A DNA stretch of 64,000 bases, from assembly GCA_028284585.1 (NCBI GenBank), contig JANQRK010000001.1, forward strand, positions 1 through 64,000, written 5' to 3'. How positions within the stretch are numbered: the first letter of the stretch is position 1; every line of letters begins with the position of its first letter. The position numbers and the translations under genes are program-made. The stretch comes from Chromatiales bacterium (lineage in GTDB: Bacteria; Pseudomonadota; Gammaproteobacteria; Chromatiales; Chromatiaceae). Of this stretch, positions 1-8,668 are shown piece after piece. The notes under the pieces were generated by a model. That model saw only the letters and a list, made by a program, of their open reading frames with translations. It was not told the DNA's origin and ran no database searches.

Positions 1-319
1 GCTGCCCAAAAACGCGCCAGGCAAGGCGCGAGGAGAGCGATTGAGTGAGTCTAAATGAACGACGAGCAACGCCGCATGGCGTGTTTTGGGGCGCAACCCG
101 AAGGGACGGGGCCGTTTCCCCGTCCGACGGCGTTGCTGCTCGCTCCTGTACGCTGGGCACACCGCGCTCGCAGCGCCTTGTTGGCAAGCAAAACGGCCGC
201 CGTCGCTGCTTCTCACTGAGTGTGAACAAGCCCTGGTAGGCAACGGCGGCCTATCGCCATACCGACGGCGGGTGTGACTCAGGATGACGGGTCGGGCCGA
301 CTAGCTGGTCGGAAATCAA
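1..319. other. Non-coding stretch with nested hairpins
   Basis: No credible gene is seen here. The sequence contains a GC hairpin at 13-30 (six-base arms CGCGCC/GGCGCG). A second structure spans about 63-143: an inner perfect 8-bp stem (GGACGGGG at 104-111, CCCCGTCC at 118-125, six-base loop) lies inside an outer pair CGAGCAACGCCG (63-74) and CGGCGTTGCTGCTCG (128-142), which match except for a three-base bulge. Such nested palindromes are typical of dispersed intergenic repeats or structured RNA. Copy number cannot be judged from one window. Open frames across it look like random GC-rich translation. Confidence 0.5.
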
Positions 320-553
320 TCAACAATCTTCGTCGTCGTCCAGATCCCCGGAGTACTCGTTACTGTCGAGTTTCCCATCACCGTTGGCATCAAGCTGCTT
401 GAAGGCCTGGTCCACCCCAGCAGCCGCGAACTCATCCGCGTCCACGGCACCATCGCCGTTCTTGTCGGCCTCTTCAAACACCAGCCCCGCAAAAGCGACA
501 TGACTGGCCAGGACGGCCGCCGCCAGGGTAAGGATGCATCGAGAAAGTCTCAT
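320..553 (-). CDS. Small secreted EF-hand calcium-binding protein
   Basis: A 77-residue protein with an N-terminal signal peptide (hydrophobic stretch to about residue 22, ending in AFA). Two canonical 12-residue EF-hand loops follow: DKNGDGAVDADE at about residues 30-41 and DANGDGKLDSNE at about 55-66. Both have Asp at positions 1, 5 and 9 (or Asn at 3) and Glu at position 12, so both should bind calcium. The C-terminus is an acidic tail (DLDDDEDC). It is probably periplasmic or surface-exposed and may act as a calcium buffer or sensor, but no partner is visible. It is transcribed away from the DUF454 gene. Confidence 0.8.
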   Translation of the reverse strand: MRLSRCILTLAAAVLASHVAFAGLVFEEADKNGDGAVDADEFAAAGVDQAFKQLDANGDGKLDSNEYSGDLDDDEDC

Positions 554-821
554 AGGCTCAGCCCCATTTCAGTCGTATAGTGTTCGAAAACCAACCCCGA
601 CCACGCTGCAATGGTAGCAACTTTAGACCTGCCGTTCTTAGCTACACCCGACCTCGTAGTCGGCCGCAACATGTACAGGGGTTTAGCTTGCTAAGCTTTG
701 CTAATCTCGCTGCGAGTTTCACGGGACGCGGTAGGGGCCAGGGGTAGTATTGCCGCCGGAACAAAAAACCTTCCGGGGTGTCGATAATATCCGCGCGGCC
801 GTTCCTTTGATTAAACAAACG

Positions 822-1316
822 ATGCCAGAGCCAGTCGAGACCAAGCAACCAGAGGTCAGCCGTCGAGATGCGGCGCAAAGCCCGCCACGCTGTGACGCCA
901 ACACGGATAGGTTGACCACGAGGGCAGGGGCCCGCTATCTCTATCTCGGCCTCGGTTGGTTATGTGTCACGGTGGGGATTGTCGGCATCTTCGTACCGCT
1001 GTTGCCGACAACTGTGTTTCTGCTGATAGCGGCCTGGGCATTTTCGCGCTCGTCAGAGCGCTGGCATCGTTGGTTGCGTGAGCACGTTCGGTTTGGTGCG
1101 ATTGTGCGTGATTGGGAGGAACACCATGCAATGCCCCGGCGCGCCAAACGCATCGCGCTGCTCGCCCTCGCGGTCTCTTACGCCATTACCGCCTTGTTGT
1201 TTGGCCCATTTTCCTGGGCGGCGATGATCGGCGGACTCTGTATCGCCGGCGTGGCGATCTATATTATCCATCTCCCCGTGGCCAACGAGGCATCTCGCCA
1301 ATCTGCCCGGTCTTGA
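822..1316 (+). CDS. DUF454 (YbaN-type) inner-membrane protein
   Basis: About 164 residues from the ATG at 822. A cytoplasmic N-terminal arm is followed by the DUF454 signature: a first membrane helix in GLGWLCVTVGIVGIFVPLLP, the motif PLLPTTVFLLIAAWAFSRSS, then RWHRWLREH and a second hydrophobic region near the C-terminus. The family (E. coli YbaN) has no established function. An in-frame start at 750 would add 24 residues with no family support, so the later ATG is preferred; a TTG at about 909 directly before the conserved part is also possible. It is 61 bases upstream of htpX on the same strand and may be co-transcribed. Confidence 0.75.
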   Translation: MPEPVETKQPEVSRRDAAQSPPRCDANTDRLTTRAGARYLYLGLGWLCVTVGIVGIFVPLLPTTVFLLIAAWAFSRSSERWHRWLREHVRFGAIVRDWEEHHAMPRRAKRIALLALAVSYAITALLFGPFSWAAMIGGLCIAGVAIYIIHLPVANEASRQSARS

Positions 1317-1377
1317 TTTCCGAGCAGATCGATCGCACATTGCCTAGAGAAACACCGTCTGCCGGGAGGCCGCCGCA

Positions 1378-2250
1378 ATGCTACGTATCCTGCTGTTCCT
1401 TGGAACCAATATCGCCATTATCGCGCTGATCAGCGTGACCTTCAGACTGCTTGGGATCGACAACCTGCTGGCGCAGAACAACGTCGATTTGGACATGCAG
1501 GCGCTACTGATTTACTCGGCGATCATCGGCTTTGCCGGCTCCCTCATCTCGCTGCTGCTATCCAAGACTCTGGCCAAAACCACCATGGGTGTACATTTGA
1601 TCGATGCACCTCAGAGCCAAGACGAGGCCTGGCTTCTAGAAACCGTGCAGCAACAGGCCGCAGCGGCCGGGATTAAGATGCCCGAAGTCGGCATTTTCGA
1701 AGGCGCGCCCAACGCCTTTGCCACCGGCTGGAACAAGAATGACGCGCTAGTTGCCGTTAGTACCGGCCTGATGCAATCGATGAACCGCGATGAAGTCGAG
1801 GCGGTGATGGCGCACGAAATTAGTCATGTGGCCAATGGTGACATGGTCACGCTGGCCTTGGTCCAGGGCGTTGTGAATACCTTCGTCGTATTCTTCTCAC
1901 GCATCATCGGTCACTTCGTCGATCGCGTCGTATTCAAGGTCGAGCAGGGCCATGGCCCGGCGTTTTGGATCACTTCGCTACTCGCCCAGTTCGTGCTCGG
2001 TATCTTGGCGACGATCATCGTGATGTGGTTCTCACGCTGGCGCGAGTTTCGCGCAGATGCCGGCGGCGCCGGACTGGCCGGTCGCCACAAAATGATCTCC
2101 GCCTTGCGCCGCCTGCAACAGGCCCATGGTCCCAATCCGCTGCCCGACGAAATGGCTGCATTTGGCATCACAGGTACTGGATTGAAAGAAATTTTTGCAA
2201 GTCACCCGCCGCTAGAGAAGCGCATCGCGGCACTCGAGCAGGCGAGTTGA
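1378..2250 (+). CDS. htpX: Membrane zinc metalloprotease HtpX
   Basis: 290 residues, the normal length of HtpX. Two N-terminal membrane helices are followed by the zinc-binding HEISH motif (His146, Glu147, His150) within AVMAHEISHVANGD. Two more hydrophobic segments follow, then REFRADAGGA, which carries the third zinc ligand glutamate. HtpX is an inner-membrane endopeptidase that degrades misfolded membrane proteins, partly overlapping FtsH. The sequence PNAFATGWNKNDALVAVSTGL, highly conserved in the family, is present, so the enzyme looks intact. Confidence 0.96.
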   Translation: MLRILLFLGTNIAIIALISVTFRLLGIDNLLAQNNVDLDMQALLIYSAIIGFAGSLISLLLSKTLAKTTMGVHLIDAPQSQDEAWLLETVQQQAAAAGIKMPEVGIFEGAPNAFATGWNKNDALVAVSTGLMQSMNRDEVEAVMAHEISHVANGDMVTLALVQGVVNTFVVFFSRIIGHFVDRVVFKVEQGHGPAFWITSLLAQFVLGILATIIVMWFSRWREFRADAGGAGLAGRHKMISALRRLQQAHGPNPLPDEMAAFGITGTGLKEIFASHPPLEKRIAALEQAS

Positions 2251-2387
2251 TCCAGCCCGAATATCTCACCAGCCGAACCACGCCTGCCTCGCAAGCTACT
2301 GAGCGTAAGAGAGGAAATCACCGATGAAGGATGAATTAGACAGGAGCAGTTTGTACCCGGCGTGGTGCTATCCCGATTCCGGCGGTT

Positions 2388-2627
2388 TCACGGCCGCTGT
2401 GCACGGTCATTTGGATCGGGCACGGGGTCGTAACCCCCGGCATGGAACGGATGGCAACGCGCGATCCGCCGGATACCCATCCACAGACCACGCCATGGAC
2501 CCCACTTGTCCATGGCCTCGATCGTGTAGGCCGAACAACTGGGTAAGTAGCGACAATTGTTGCCCAGCAGCGGACTGATCAAGATTTGATAGCCCCGCAC
2601 CAACTTTATCATCGAACGTTTGAACAT
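2388..2627 (-). CDS. yidD: Membrane protein insertion efficiency factor YidD
   Basis: Starting at the ATG at 2627 gives 79 residues; a second ATG at 2612 (MIKLVRGYQ) gives 74. Neither has a strong ribosome binding site. The core LVRGYQILISPLLGNNCRYLPSCSAYTIEAMDKWGP, with its conserved cysteines, followed by RIARCHPFHAGGYDPVP, is diagnostic of YidD, which helps YidC/Sec insert membrane proteins at the cytoplasmic face. The frame stays open upstream into the dgcP reading region, but that part shows no family similarity. YidD normally sits between rnpA and yidC; here it follows a diguanylate cyclase gene. Confidence 0.88.
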   Translation of the reverse strand: MFKRSMIKLVRGYQILISPLLGNNCRYLPSCSAYTIEAMDKWGPWRGLWMGIRRIARCHPFHAGGYDPVPDPNDRAQRP

Positions 2628-2667
2628 TAAGAAGTAATCCGCCGTATGCGGACTCAGCACAGGATCA

Positions 2668-4194
2668 TCAGGCAACAACGACGCAATTCTTGCCCTGCTT
2701 CTTCGCCTCGTAGAGGGCACGGTCTGCCCGCTCGAATGCACCCTCTGGGGTATCACCCTCTGCAAACAACGCGATGCCGCCCGACACAGTGAGCTTCACC
2801 GGTTGACCCTTGGCATGCAGCCCACTCTCCATGATGCTCTTGCGCATCGAATCGGCAACAAGCAGTGCATCTTCGCCACGGGCCCCCGCTAGCAACACAA
2901 CAAACTCTTCGCCGCCATAACGGGCGATAAAGTCAGTCTCGCGCAGCCTTTCATTCAGAATCTTGCCGATCATCGCCAAGGCCTTGTCACCCGACTTATG
3001 GCCAAAAGTATCGTTCAGTTTCTTGAAGTCATCGACATCCAGCACCAACAGGGCAAGTGGCTCACCGAAGCGTCTCCAGCGAGCATGCTCCTGAGCGATT
3101 CTTTCGTCGTAGGCTCGCCGATTGGGCAACCCGGTCAATTGGTCACGCATCGCCTCACGATAGGTTTGTGCTACTTGGCGGCGCAGATCGAAGGTCTCTT
3201 GCTCGAGCTCATTAAGGCGGCCACGCAACGCCTCGCTATCGGCTTCGGCCAGCTCGCGGCGCTGGCTCTCCTCACTAAGATGACGCCGAACATGAGTCTG
3301 CATGCGGTCCAGGCTCCCGATGACATTCGCTTGCAGCTCAGAAAGATTCTCGCTATCCCGCACACTGGCGGTCAGGCTGACCACCTCAACATCCATGTCT
3401 CGATCAAGGCTCTCACTGCTCTGGCGGGAATCGTCACGACGCTGCGTCTCGTCGCACATGTGACGGTCAAGTTCTTCGAGACGCTGGCTGAGCTGGTTAA
3501 GGAAGGCCTCAGTCGAAAGCGCAGCGTCTTGTGACTGGTTCAGCGCATCGACCGCGAGCTCACTGATTTCGCGTATCACCCCGGACCAGGCCTCACCGCT
3601 TTCGTCGGCCTGCAGATCCGCACGGAATCCGGCGATCTTGCCAGCTATGCTCTCGGGCCAGGGGATCGACTGCAGTAACTCCAAGAGGATTTCACCAGGC
3701 GGGGGCTCTGTATCGGCCGACTTACCGATCAGGCGCCCAAACAGACCGGAACGTGGCTCCGCGGATTTCGCAGCAGGCCCCAGGCTGGCACGCAATAGTT
3801 CCGCCAGGCGATCAAGCCGGTCATTGGATGCCGTTGCGGGATCGGCCGCGACTTCCGCCCAAAGCCGCTGAATTTCATCAGACTGACGCGACTTGCTCGC
3901 ACTCCGCCCCAGCAGGACGCTCAAAACACCCGGGCGAGAGCGACTTTCTACGGTCTGCGCCACCGACTTGGCAAACTCGTCCGCCTTGCCGGACAAGGCC
4001 TCGGCCTTGCCCGCTTTAGCCAGGTTACGCAGGTGCTTGAGGTGCGGGTCGAGCTGCGGATCCAAACCTGAGCAGGCGACACATAAACGGGTGACTAGGC
4101 GAACCAACTCGCGCTCGGCCTCGCTATGGGCCGCGCCGACACGTTCATGCTGATCGGCGAGTTTCAGATAACGGTCACGCCAATCCTCTGCCAT
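2668..4194 (-). CDS. dgcP: GGDEF diguanylate cyclase (DgcP-like)
   Basis: 508 residues from the ATG at 4194 (MAEDWRDRYLKL), 17 bases after the stop of the upstream nuclease gene; 55 further upstream codons are open but overlap that gene. The N-terminal about 330 residues are helical with coiled-coil-like stretches and no membrane segment. The GGDEF domain follows, with the active motif GGEEF at about residue 427. An intact product-inhibition I-site (RETD) lies exactly five residues before it. It should make cyclic di-GMP and be feedback-inhibited. Gene order with a nuclease, dsbA and cytochrome c4 matches the Pseudomonas aeruginosa PA5487-PA5490 region, where this gene is dgcP. Confidence 0.87.
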   Translation of the reverse strand: MAEDWRDRYLKLADQHERVGAAHSEAERELVRLVTRLCVACSGLDPQLDPHLKHLRNLAKAGKAEALSGKADEFAKSVAQTVESRSRPGVLSVLLGRSASKSRQSDEIQRLWAEVAADPATASNDRLDRLAELLRASLGPAAKSAEPRSGLFGRLIGKSADTEPPPGEILLELLQSIPWPESIAGKIAGFRADLQADESGEAWSGVIREISELAVDALNQSQDAALSTEAFLNQLSQRLEELDRHMCDETQRRDDSRQSSESLDRDMDVEVVSLTASVRDSENLSELQANVIGSLDRMQTHVRRHLSEESQRRELAEADSEALRGRLNELEQETFDLRRQVAQTYREAMRDQLTGLPNRRAYDERIAQEHARWRRFGEPLALLVLDVDDFKKLNDTFGHKSGDKALAMIGKILNERLRETDFIARYGGEEFVVLLAGARGEDALLVADSMRKSIMESGLHAKGQPVKLTVSGGIALFAEGDTPEGAFERADRALYEAKKQGKNCVVVA

Positions 4195-4211
4195 ATCGTT
4201 AGGCGCCAGCC

Positions 4212-5030
4212 TCAGGCGGCCAAGCGCACCCCCTCGGGCAGTACCAACTCGACACGAATCGGCAGGTGGTCCGACAAGGGATAATCCACCACTTGAGTAT
4301 GAGTGATCTCGATTGCGGATGATACGAAGATGTGGTCGATGCGGCGCACCGGACGCCAACTCGGAAAGGTGGCTTGGTTGCAGACCGGCTTACTGAGCCC
4401 GGTCTTGGCGATGAAAGCACGTATCTCGTTACTCTCTGAGCAGGCATTCAGGTCGCCCATCACAACCACATGTGGATACGCACCCACCAGCTCATTGATG
4501 AAGTCGAGCTGCCGACTACGCACCCGACGGCTCAGTGCGAGATGCAGGCTGCAAACCACCAATGCCTCAGTCCCAGTGCCGAATTCCACTAACATGGCAC
4601 CGCGCCCGTTGCCCGGCGGCAGGCGGTGGTTGCTTACCCGAGTCGGCTTGAGTCGGCTTAGGAAGCCATTACTGTGCTGCCCGAGGACTCCCATGTCCCG
4701 GTTGATTTGGCGGAACCAGTGCGGATAACCGCTGCGCTGAGCCAGATACTCCGTCATATCGACGAAGCCACTGCGTAGGCTGCCAGAATCGACTTCCTGC
4801 AAACCCACCAGATCGTAGCCGCGGATCATCTCGGCAATCAGATCCAGATTGCGCAGACGCCCGCGGCTCGGCAGCAGATGCTTCCAGCCTTTGGTGACAT
4901 ACTCTCGGTAACGACGGGTATCGATGCCAGCCTGGATGTTGTAGCTCAGCAAGCGTAAACCACGTCCCCGCGCGGCATCTGCTGTGGGTTCCGTCGTGTT
5001 CTCCGTGATCGCTGAATCTGGGTAGATCAT
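4212..5030 (-). CDS. Endonuclease/exonuclease/phosphatase family protein
   Basis: 272 residues of the EEP (DNase I-like) fold. Visible motifs in order: LLSYNIQAG at the start of the domain, LQEVDSGS with the metal-binding Glu, SLHLALSRRVR with the catalytic His region, VVMGDLNACSES with the Asp/Asn pair, RRIDHIFVSS, and SDHLPIRVEL with the terminal Asp-His. All catalytic positions expected for the fold are present. The substrate (DNA, RNA, lipid or phosphoester) cannot be told from sequence. It lacks a clear signal peptide. It sits between dsbA (9 bases) and dgcP (17 bases), so co-transcription is likely, as in Pseudomonas. Confidence 0.85.
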   Translation of the reverse strand: MIYPDSAITENTTEPTADAARGRGLRLLSYNIQAGIDTRRYREYVTKGWKHLLPSRGRLRNLDLIAEMIRGYDLVGLQEVDSGSLRSGFVDMTEYLAQRSGYPHWFRQINRDMGVLGQHSNGFLSRLKPTRVSNHRLPPGNGRGAMLVEFGTGTEALVVCSLHLALSRRVRSRQLDFINELVGAYPHVVVMGDLNACSESNEIRAFIAKTGLSKPVCNQATFPSWRPVRRIDHIFVSSAIEITHTQVVDYPLSDHLPIRVELVLPEGVRLAA

Positions 5031-5039
5031 TGCTCGTGT

Positions 5040-5681
5040 CTAACGACTAGCCTGCGCTTTGCGTTGTGACAAAACTTTAGCGACTACATGGTCTGCGACT
5101 TCAGTCATCTCTTGGTAGCTGCGGAAGCCGCTTCCGCTGCGATAGCGGCCATCTATGACCAAGACTGGTACTCCACGGATGCCGTAGCGTCGCATCAGAG
5201 CACGTGCGCGATTGACCTTGGCCGCTACCGCGAATGAGTTCATCGACTCGCGGAATTTACCCATATCGAGGCCTTGGGCTTCGAGGAAAGTATCGACTGC
5301 ATCCCGTGTCTTCAACTTGCGTTTGTCTTCGTGCATCACCTCGAATAGCTTTTGGTGCATGCGTTCGAGTTCGCCCATGCCCTGCAGGGCATAGTAGACT
5401 TGGGCGTGCAGGTCTGCCGGTCCGCCGAACATCACAGGTATCTGGGTAAAGGTAATGTTGTCGGGCAAGGAAGCAGCCCAACGGGTCACTGCAGGCTCTA
5501 AATCGCGGCAATGTGGACAGCCGTACCAAAAAAACTCCACCACCTCGACTTGGTCACCGGTCGTCATCGGTGGTTGCGGTTCGATGCGCACGTATTGCAC
5601 GCCTTCTTCGAAGGCTTGCGCGGCGGCACCGCCAGCAATCAACAGGCATACCGCCGCCAAACCCATTACTACTCTGTTCAC
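5040..5681 (-). CDS. dsbA: Thiol:disulfide interchange protein DsbA
   Basis: 213 residues with an N-terminal signal peptide (cleavage near AAAQA). The thioredoxin-fold active site is FFWYGCPHCRDLEP, with the CPHC pair at Cys55 and Cys58. The cis-proline loop is GIRGVPVLVIDG. DsbA is the periplasmic oxidant that introduces disulfide bonds and is reoxidised by DsbB, which is not in this window. It lies downstream of cytochrome c4, separated by a terminator and a gap of about 150 bases that may hold its own promoter, and just upstream of the nuclease gene. Confidence 0.96.
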   Translation of the reverse strand: MNRVVMGLAAVCLLIAGGAAAQAFEEGVQYVRIEPQPPMTTGDQVEVVEFFWYGCPHCRDLEPAVTRWAASLPDNITFTQIPVMFGGPADLHAQVYYALQGMGELERMHQKLFEVMHEDKRKLKTRDAVDTFLEAQGLDMGKFRESMNSFAVAAKVNRARALMRRYGIRGVPVLVIDGRYRSGSGFRSYQEMTEVADHVVAKVLSQRKAQASR

Positions 5682-5831
5682 AGGCGTACTCCGTAGTACT
5701 AATGATCGTTCATGTGACTCTCCGGCGAGACACGAGTTCAGCCGTAAGTCGATGTTCGTTCAGTTATTCTTGCTCGTCACAGGGCGCGGCTGCAAGCTCT
5801 CGACCTCAGTGCTGAGGACACCACCACACAC

Positions 5832-5857
5832 GAAAAAGGCGGCCAAAGCCGCCTTTG
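5832..5857 (-). terminator. Rho-independent terminator after cytochrome c4
   Basis: Read on the minus strand, the sequence is a 9-bp stem AAAGGCGGC / GCCGCCTTT with a four-base loop, running directly into a T tract. It lies 23 bases beyond the cytochrome c4 stop and 150 bases before dsbA, so the two genes are probably separate transcription units. Confidence 0.85.
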
Positions 5858-5879
5858 AACCCGGCTATCAGGACACCGC

Positions 5880-6482
5880 TCAATGCAGGCCCTGGAGATA
5901 CTGGGCAACTGCTTCGATCTCTTCATCGGACAGTTTCATCGCAATGCTGCGCATCATTGACAGGTTGTCGTTGGCTCGCTCACCGCTTCGGAAGCTCTGT
6001 AGCTGAGCCACTGTGTAGCTGGCATGCTGTCCGCTGAGAGCAGGAAACTTTGCCAAAGGATTGCCGCTGCCCCTGGGGCCATGGCAAGCGATACAAGCCG
6101 CCAAGCCGCGGTCGGCGTTGCCGGCCCGATAAATGGACTGGCCCAACTCAACCTTGTCTGCGGCGGCCTCGCCGACGCCGGCCTTCTGGGACGCGAAATA
6201 GGCACCGAGGTCGGCCATGTCTTGCTCGCTGAGCGCCGTCACTATGCCGGCCATGATCGCGTTTTTGCGCTCACCGCTCTTGTATTCCGCAAGTTGCTTC
6301 TCGATATACGCAGCATGCTGACCCGCGATCTTTGGGAATGTAGGTGCCAAGCTATTGCCATCCGGCCCATGACAGCCAGCACAGACGGCTGCCTTGGCCT
6401 TACCAGCCTCCGCGTCACCCGCAGCCTGCGTCGGGTTAAACAAGACCAGGGCAGCAATTGAGGCAATCAATAGAGATTTCAT
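5880..6482 (-). CDS. cc4: Di-haem cytochrome c4
   Basis: 200 residues with a signal peptide (cleavage after about residue 20, TQA|AGD). Two tandem cytochrome c domains follow, with haem motifs CAGCH (Cys34, Cys37, His38) and CIACH (Cys130, Cys133, His134). Candidate methionine ligands lie in NAIMAGI and LSMMRSI, at the expected distance from each haem. Length and two-domain layout match cytochrome c4, a periplasmic electron carrier to terminal oxidases. The neighbourhood with dsbA and dgcP is the conserved Pseudomonas arrangement. Confidence 0.95.
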   Translation of the reverse strand: MKSLLIASIAALVLFNPTQAAGDAEAGKAKAAVCAGCHGPDGNSLAPTFPKIAGQHAAYIEKQLAEYKSGERKNAIMAGIVTALSEQDMADLGAYFASQKAGVGEAAADKVELGQSIYRAGNADRGLAACIACHGPRGSGNPLAKFPALSGQHASYTVAQLQSFRSGERANDNLSMMRSIAMKLSDEEIEAVAQYLQGLH

Positions 6483-6778
6483 AGTGAAGTTGTCCGGGAA
6501 TGGGTTAGGAATACTCGGTTTGTTTTGATTTCGGCCACTTTGCCTTTCGGCGGGCTATTACAGCATGGCGATTGTGTCGGCCAAGCTGTCAGTATCCGTC
6601 ACGCTTGAGCTGATGGTAACGGCCAATTGCCCGACATTATCGCGCGCACCTGCCCGGAACGCACGCATCTTTCAGCCTTAGTCGCCAGACCCGCAGCCCA
6701 ATAACCGCCTGGATCGGCTGCGGTTTATATCAGAAGCGCATTTCCCGGGCAAACTTCGGCGGTGCGCCTCAAGTCCGC

Positions 6779-7354
6779 TCACTGGCGCCGCGTCGTGAAC
6801 GGGAATGCAAGCTCAATACGCCGCGACGCATCGATTCGAACCGCCGCCTCCCACTGCATTCGGCGCTGGCTGCATACTGGCAGGACCGTCTGACCTTCCC
6901 ACCAGCCTTCGACAGACCGTGCCAAGCGCGTCCTATTAAGCCCCATGTCCATATTCAGACCGCGCACCTCGACCTGGATACCATGCGGCACCAATCCATC
7001 CGCACTAACCCGCAGCCGCAGGGGCTGCATCAAAGGCAGCGTCTGGGGCACGACCGAAAAGACGACCGGCGCACCGTCGATTACTCGTCGACACGGACCC
7101 TTATGCAGCTCGCATCCTTCGACCAGGATCCGTTCATAGCGACCCGGCTGCGACCACCACTCCGCTATCGGAAAAGCCGCTGCAGCCAACACAGTGCAGC
7201 CGAGCAACGTCAGCATTCCACCTGGCTTGTAAACCACGTCCCCTCCGAACCGCCACAGAGCATCTTTATTGATGGCGCCATAGTGTGCCACGCAAGCCGG
7301 TACATCCCGGTTTGGAACCCTGGGATATAGTGCAGCAATACCCGACGGCGGCAT
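6779..7354 (-). CDS. FixH-like membrane-anchored protein
   Basis: 191 residues from the ATG at 7354, which is preceded by AAGGGA at good spacing; a later ATG at 7216 would start directly at the membrane helix. Residues about 47-65 form one transmembrane segment (MLTLLGCTVLAAAAFPIA). The rest is an extracytoplasmic beta-rich domain containing RGLNMDMGLNRTRL and, near the end, LPVCSQRRMQWEAAVRID. The asparagine-methionine-x-methionine-glycine motif resembles FixH-type proteins tied to cytochrome oxidase copper/haem biogenesis. That link is by motif and by nearby cytochrome c4 only. A loose inverted repeat (6691-6698 with 6716-6723) lies beyond the stop. Confidence 0.6.
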   Translation of the reverse strand: MPPSGIAALYPRVPNRDVPACVAHYGAINKDALWRFGGDVVYKPGGMLTLLGCTVLAAAAFPIAEWWSQPGRYERILVEGCELHKGPCRRVIDGAPVVFSVVPQTLPLMQPLRLRVSADGLVPHGIQVEVRGLNMDMGLNRTRLARSVEGWWEGQTVLPVCSQRRMQWEAAVRIDASRRIELAFPFTTRRQ

Positions 7355-7403
7355 GGGTTGTTTCCCTTTGGTACGCCACAAGGTTCACGGCAGGAGGTGA
7401 GTT

Positions 7404-8153
7404 ATGGCGAACTGGGTCGAAGGCCGGGTAATACGCAAAACGTGCTGGAACGACACCCATTTTTCATTGGGCATCGCCGCAGATGGTCCGGCCTTTCAAG
7501 CGGGGCAGTTTATCCGGGTCGGGATGGATGTCGGCGACGAGCGCATCGGTCGCCCGTATTCGTTGGTCAATCCGCCGCAGGAGCCCATCCTGGAGATCTT
7601 CTTCAACATAGTGCCGGAAGGACCCTTGAGCGGACGTCTAGCGGCACTGGATTGCGGCGACTCAATCTGGCTGGTCAAGGGGGCAAACGGCCTGTTGACG
7701 CTGGCCGAGGTGCCCGAGCAAGCGCAGGATCTGTGGCTCTTGGCAACCGGTACAGGGGTAGGCCCCTTCCTTTCGATCCTGCAGACACCCCAGCCTTGGC
7801 AACGCTTTGCGCATGTGGTCTTGGGATACGGCGTGCGTTCACCCGACAACTTTGCGTATGGGGATCTCATCCATCAAATCCAACAAGATCACCCGGACCG
7901 CTTCAAATTCGTCCCTTTCGTCACCGGTGGTCATGCGCCAGAAAGTGGATTCGACTGCCGCATGACCGGCCCACTGGCCGACGGTCGACTGGAAGAACGG
8001 GTCGGCCAGACCCTGAGCCCAGATCGGAGCCATGTCATGCTATGCGGGCACTCGGGAATGATCAGCGACGCGGTGCAGATCCTCGAGGGGCGGGGCTTAA
8101 GGCGCCATCGGCGTCGTGAGCCGGGCCATATCAGCACCGAGAAATATCACTGA
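7404..8153 (+). CDS. fpr: Ferredoxin-NADP reductase
   Basis: 249 residues, the size of the bacterial Fpr class. The FAD-binding motif is RPYSLVN (about residue 50), the NADP pyrophosphate-binding loop is ATGTGVGPFLSIL, and the C-terminal nucleotide motif is LCGHSGMISDAVQIL. The terminal residues EPGHISTEKYH match the C-terminal extension of this class. It transfers electrons between NADPH and ferredoxin or flavodoxin in the cytoplasm. A strong AGGAGG lies just before the ATG. Confidence 0.94.
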   Translation: MANWVEGRVIRKTCWNDTHFSLGIAADGPAFQAGQFIRVGMDVGDERIGRPYSLVNPPQEPILEIFFNIVPEGPLSGRLAALDCGDSIWLVKGANGLLTLAEVPEQAQDLWLLATGTGVGPFLSILQTPQPWQRFAHVVLGYGVRSPDNFAYGDLIHQIQQDHPDRFKFVPFVTGGHAPESGFDCRMTGPLADGRLEERVGQTLSPDRSHVMLCGHSGMISDAVQILEGRGLRRHRRREPGHISTEKYH

Positions 8154-8174
8154 CGCTACCCGCTCGGGCACCCC

Positions 8175-8621
8175 CTACTGGTTGCCTGGAAACTGGTCGG
8201 CAAAGCGCTCGATCCACTCATGTGCTGCCTGTTCGCTGCTGAGCTGCCGTCCTTCTTCGCGCGCTACGCGCTGCCGATAGTCTTCGATGTAACACATTTG
8301 TTCGACCATGCGCGCACAGAACCTGTCCTGCCGCGACACGAAAAACACCCCGACGTCATAGCCGGTTTCACTCGGCCGACACCAGGCAACATGGGCGTCA
8401 ATCCGATGCTGCCGATCGAACAGTGGGATTGTCAAACGAATTGGCTGACCGGGGTCGAGTGCGAGCGTGCTCGCGAAACACAAACCGCCCTCACCGACGT
8501 TGCGCAGATGTTCCTCACCCGACGGGGTGTCGTCACGAGGGTCGACCTGAATCGGCACCCGCGAAGGGTGTCGAATATAGCGACGCTCGTGGGAATTGTC
8601 AGGTGGTGGTTTTTGGCACAT
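8175..8621 (-). CDS. PilZ domain protein
   Basis: 148 residues from the ATG at 8621. The c-di-GMP-binding RxxxR-type motif appears near the start as ERRYIRHPSRVPI. The second PilZ motif is present as RNVGEGGLCFAS (in place of DxSxxG). A helical C-terminal tail of about 50 residues follows. It is probably a soluble c-di-GMP receptor and could respond to the diguanylate cyclase encoded about 4 kb away, although no output partner is adjacent. The frame is open further upstream into rsuA, without PilZ similarity. Confidence 0.82.
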   Translation of the reverse strand: MCQKPPPDNSHERRYIRHPSRVPIQVDPRDDTPSGEEHLRNVGEGGLCFASTLALDPGQPIRLTIPLFDRQHRIDAHVAWCRPSETGYDVGVFFVSRQDRFCARMVEQMCYIEDYRQRVAREEGRQLSSEQAAHEWIERFADQFPGNQ

Positions 8622-8668
8622 AACCGAGGTTCGACAGGTTGAAGACCGGTGACTTGAGTGCCTCGATT

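Noticed and set aside
642-878. Minus-strand open frame of 78 codons between the EF-hand gene and DUF454
   Set aside because: Overlaps the start of the DUF454 gene, has no recognised family or good ribosome binding site.
6691-6723. Inverted repeat CCGCAGCC/GGCTGCGG after the FixH-like gene
   Set aside because: Loop of 17 bases and no T run; too weak to call a terminator.
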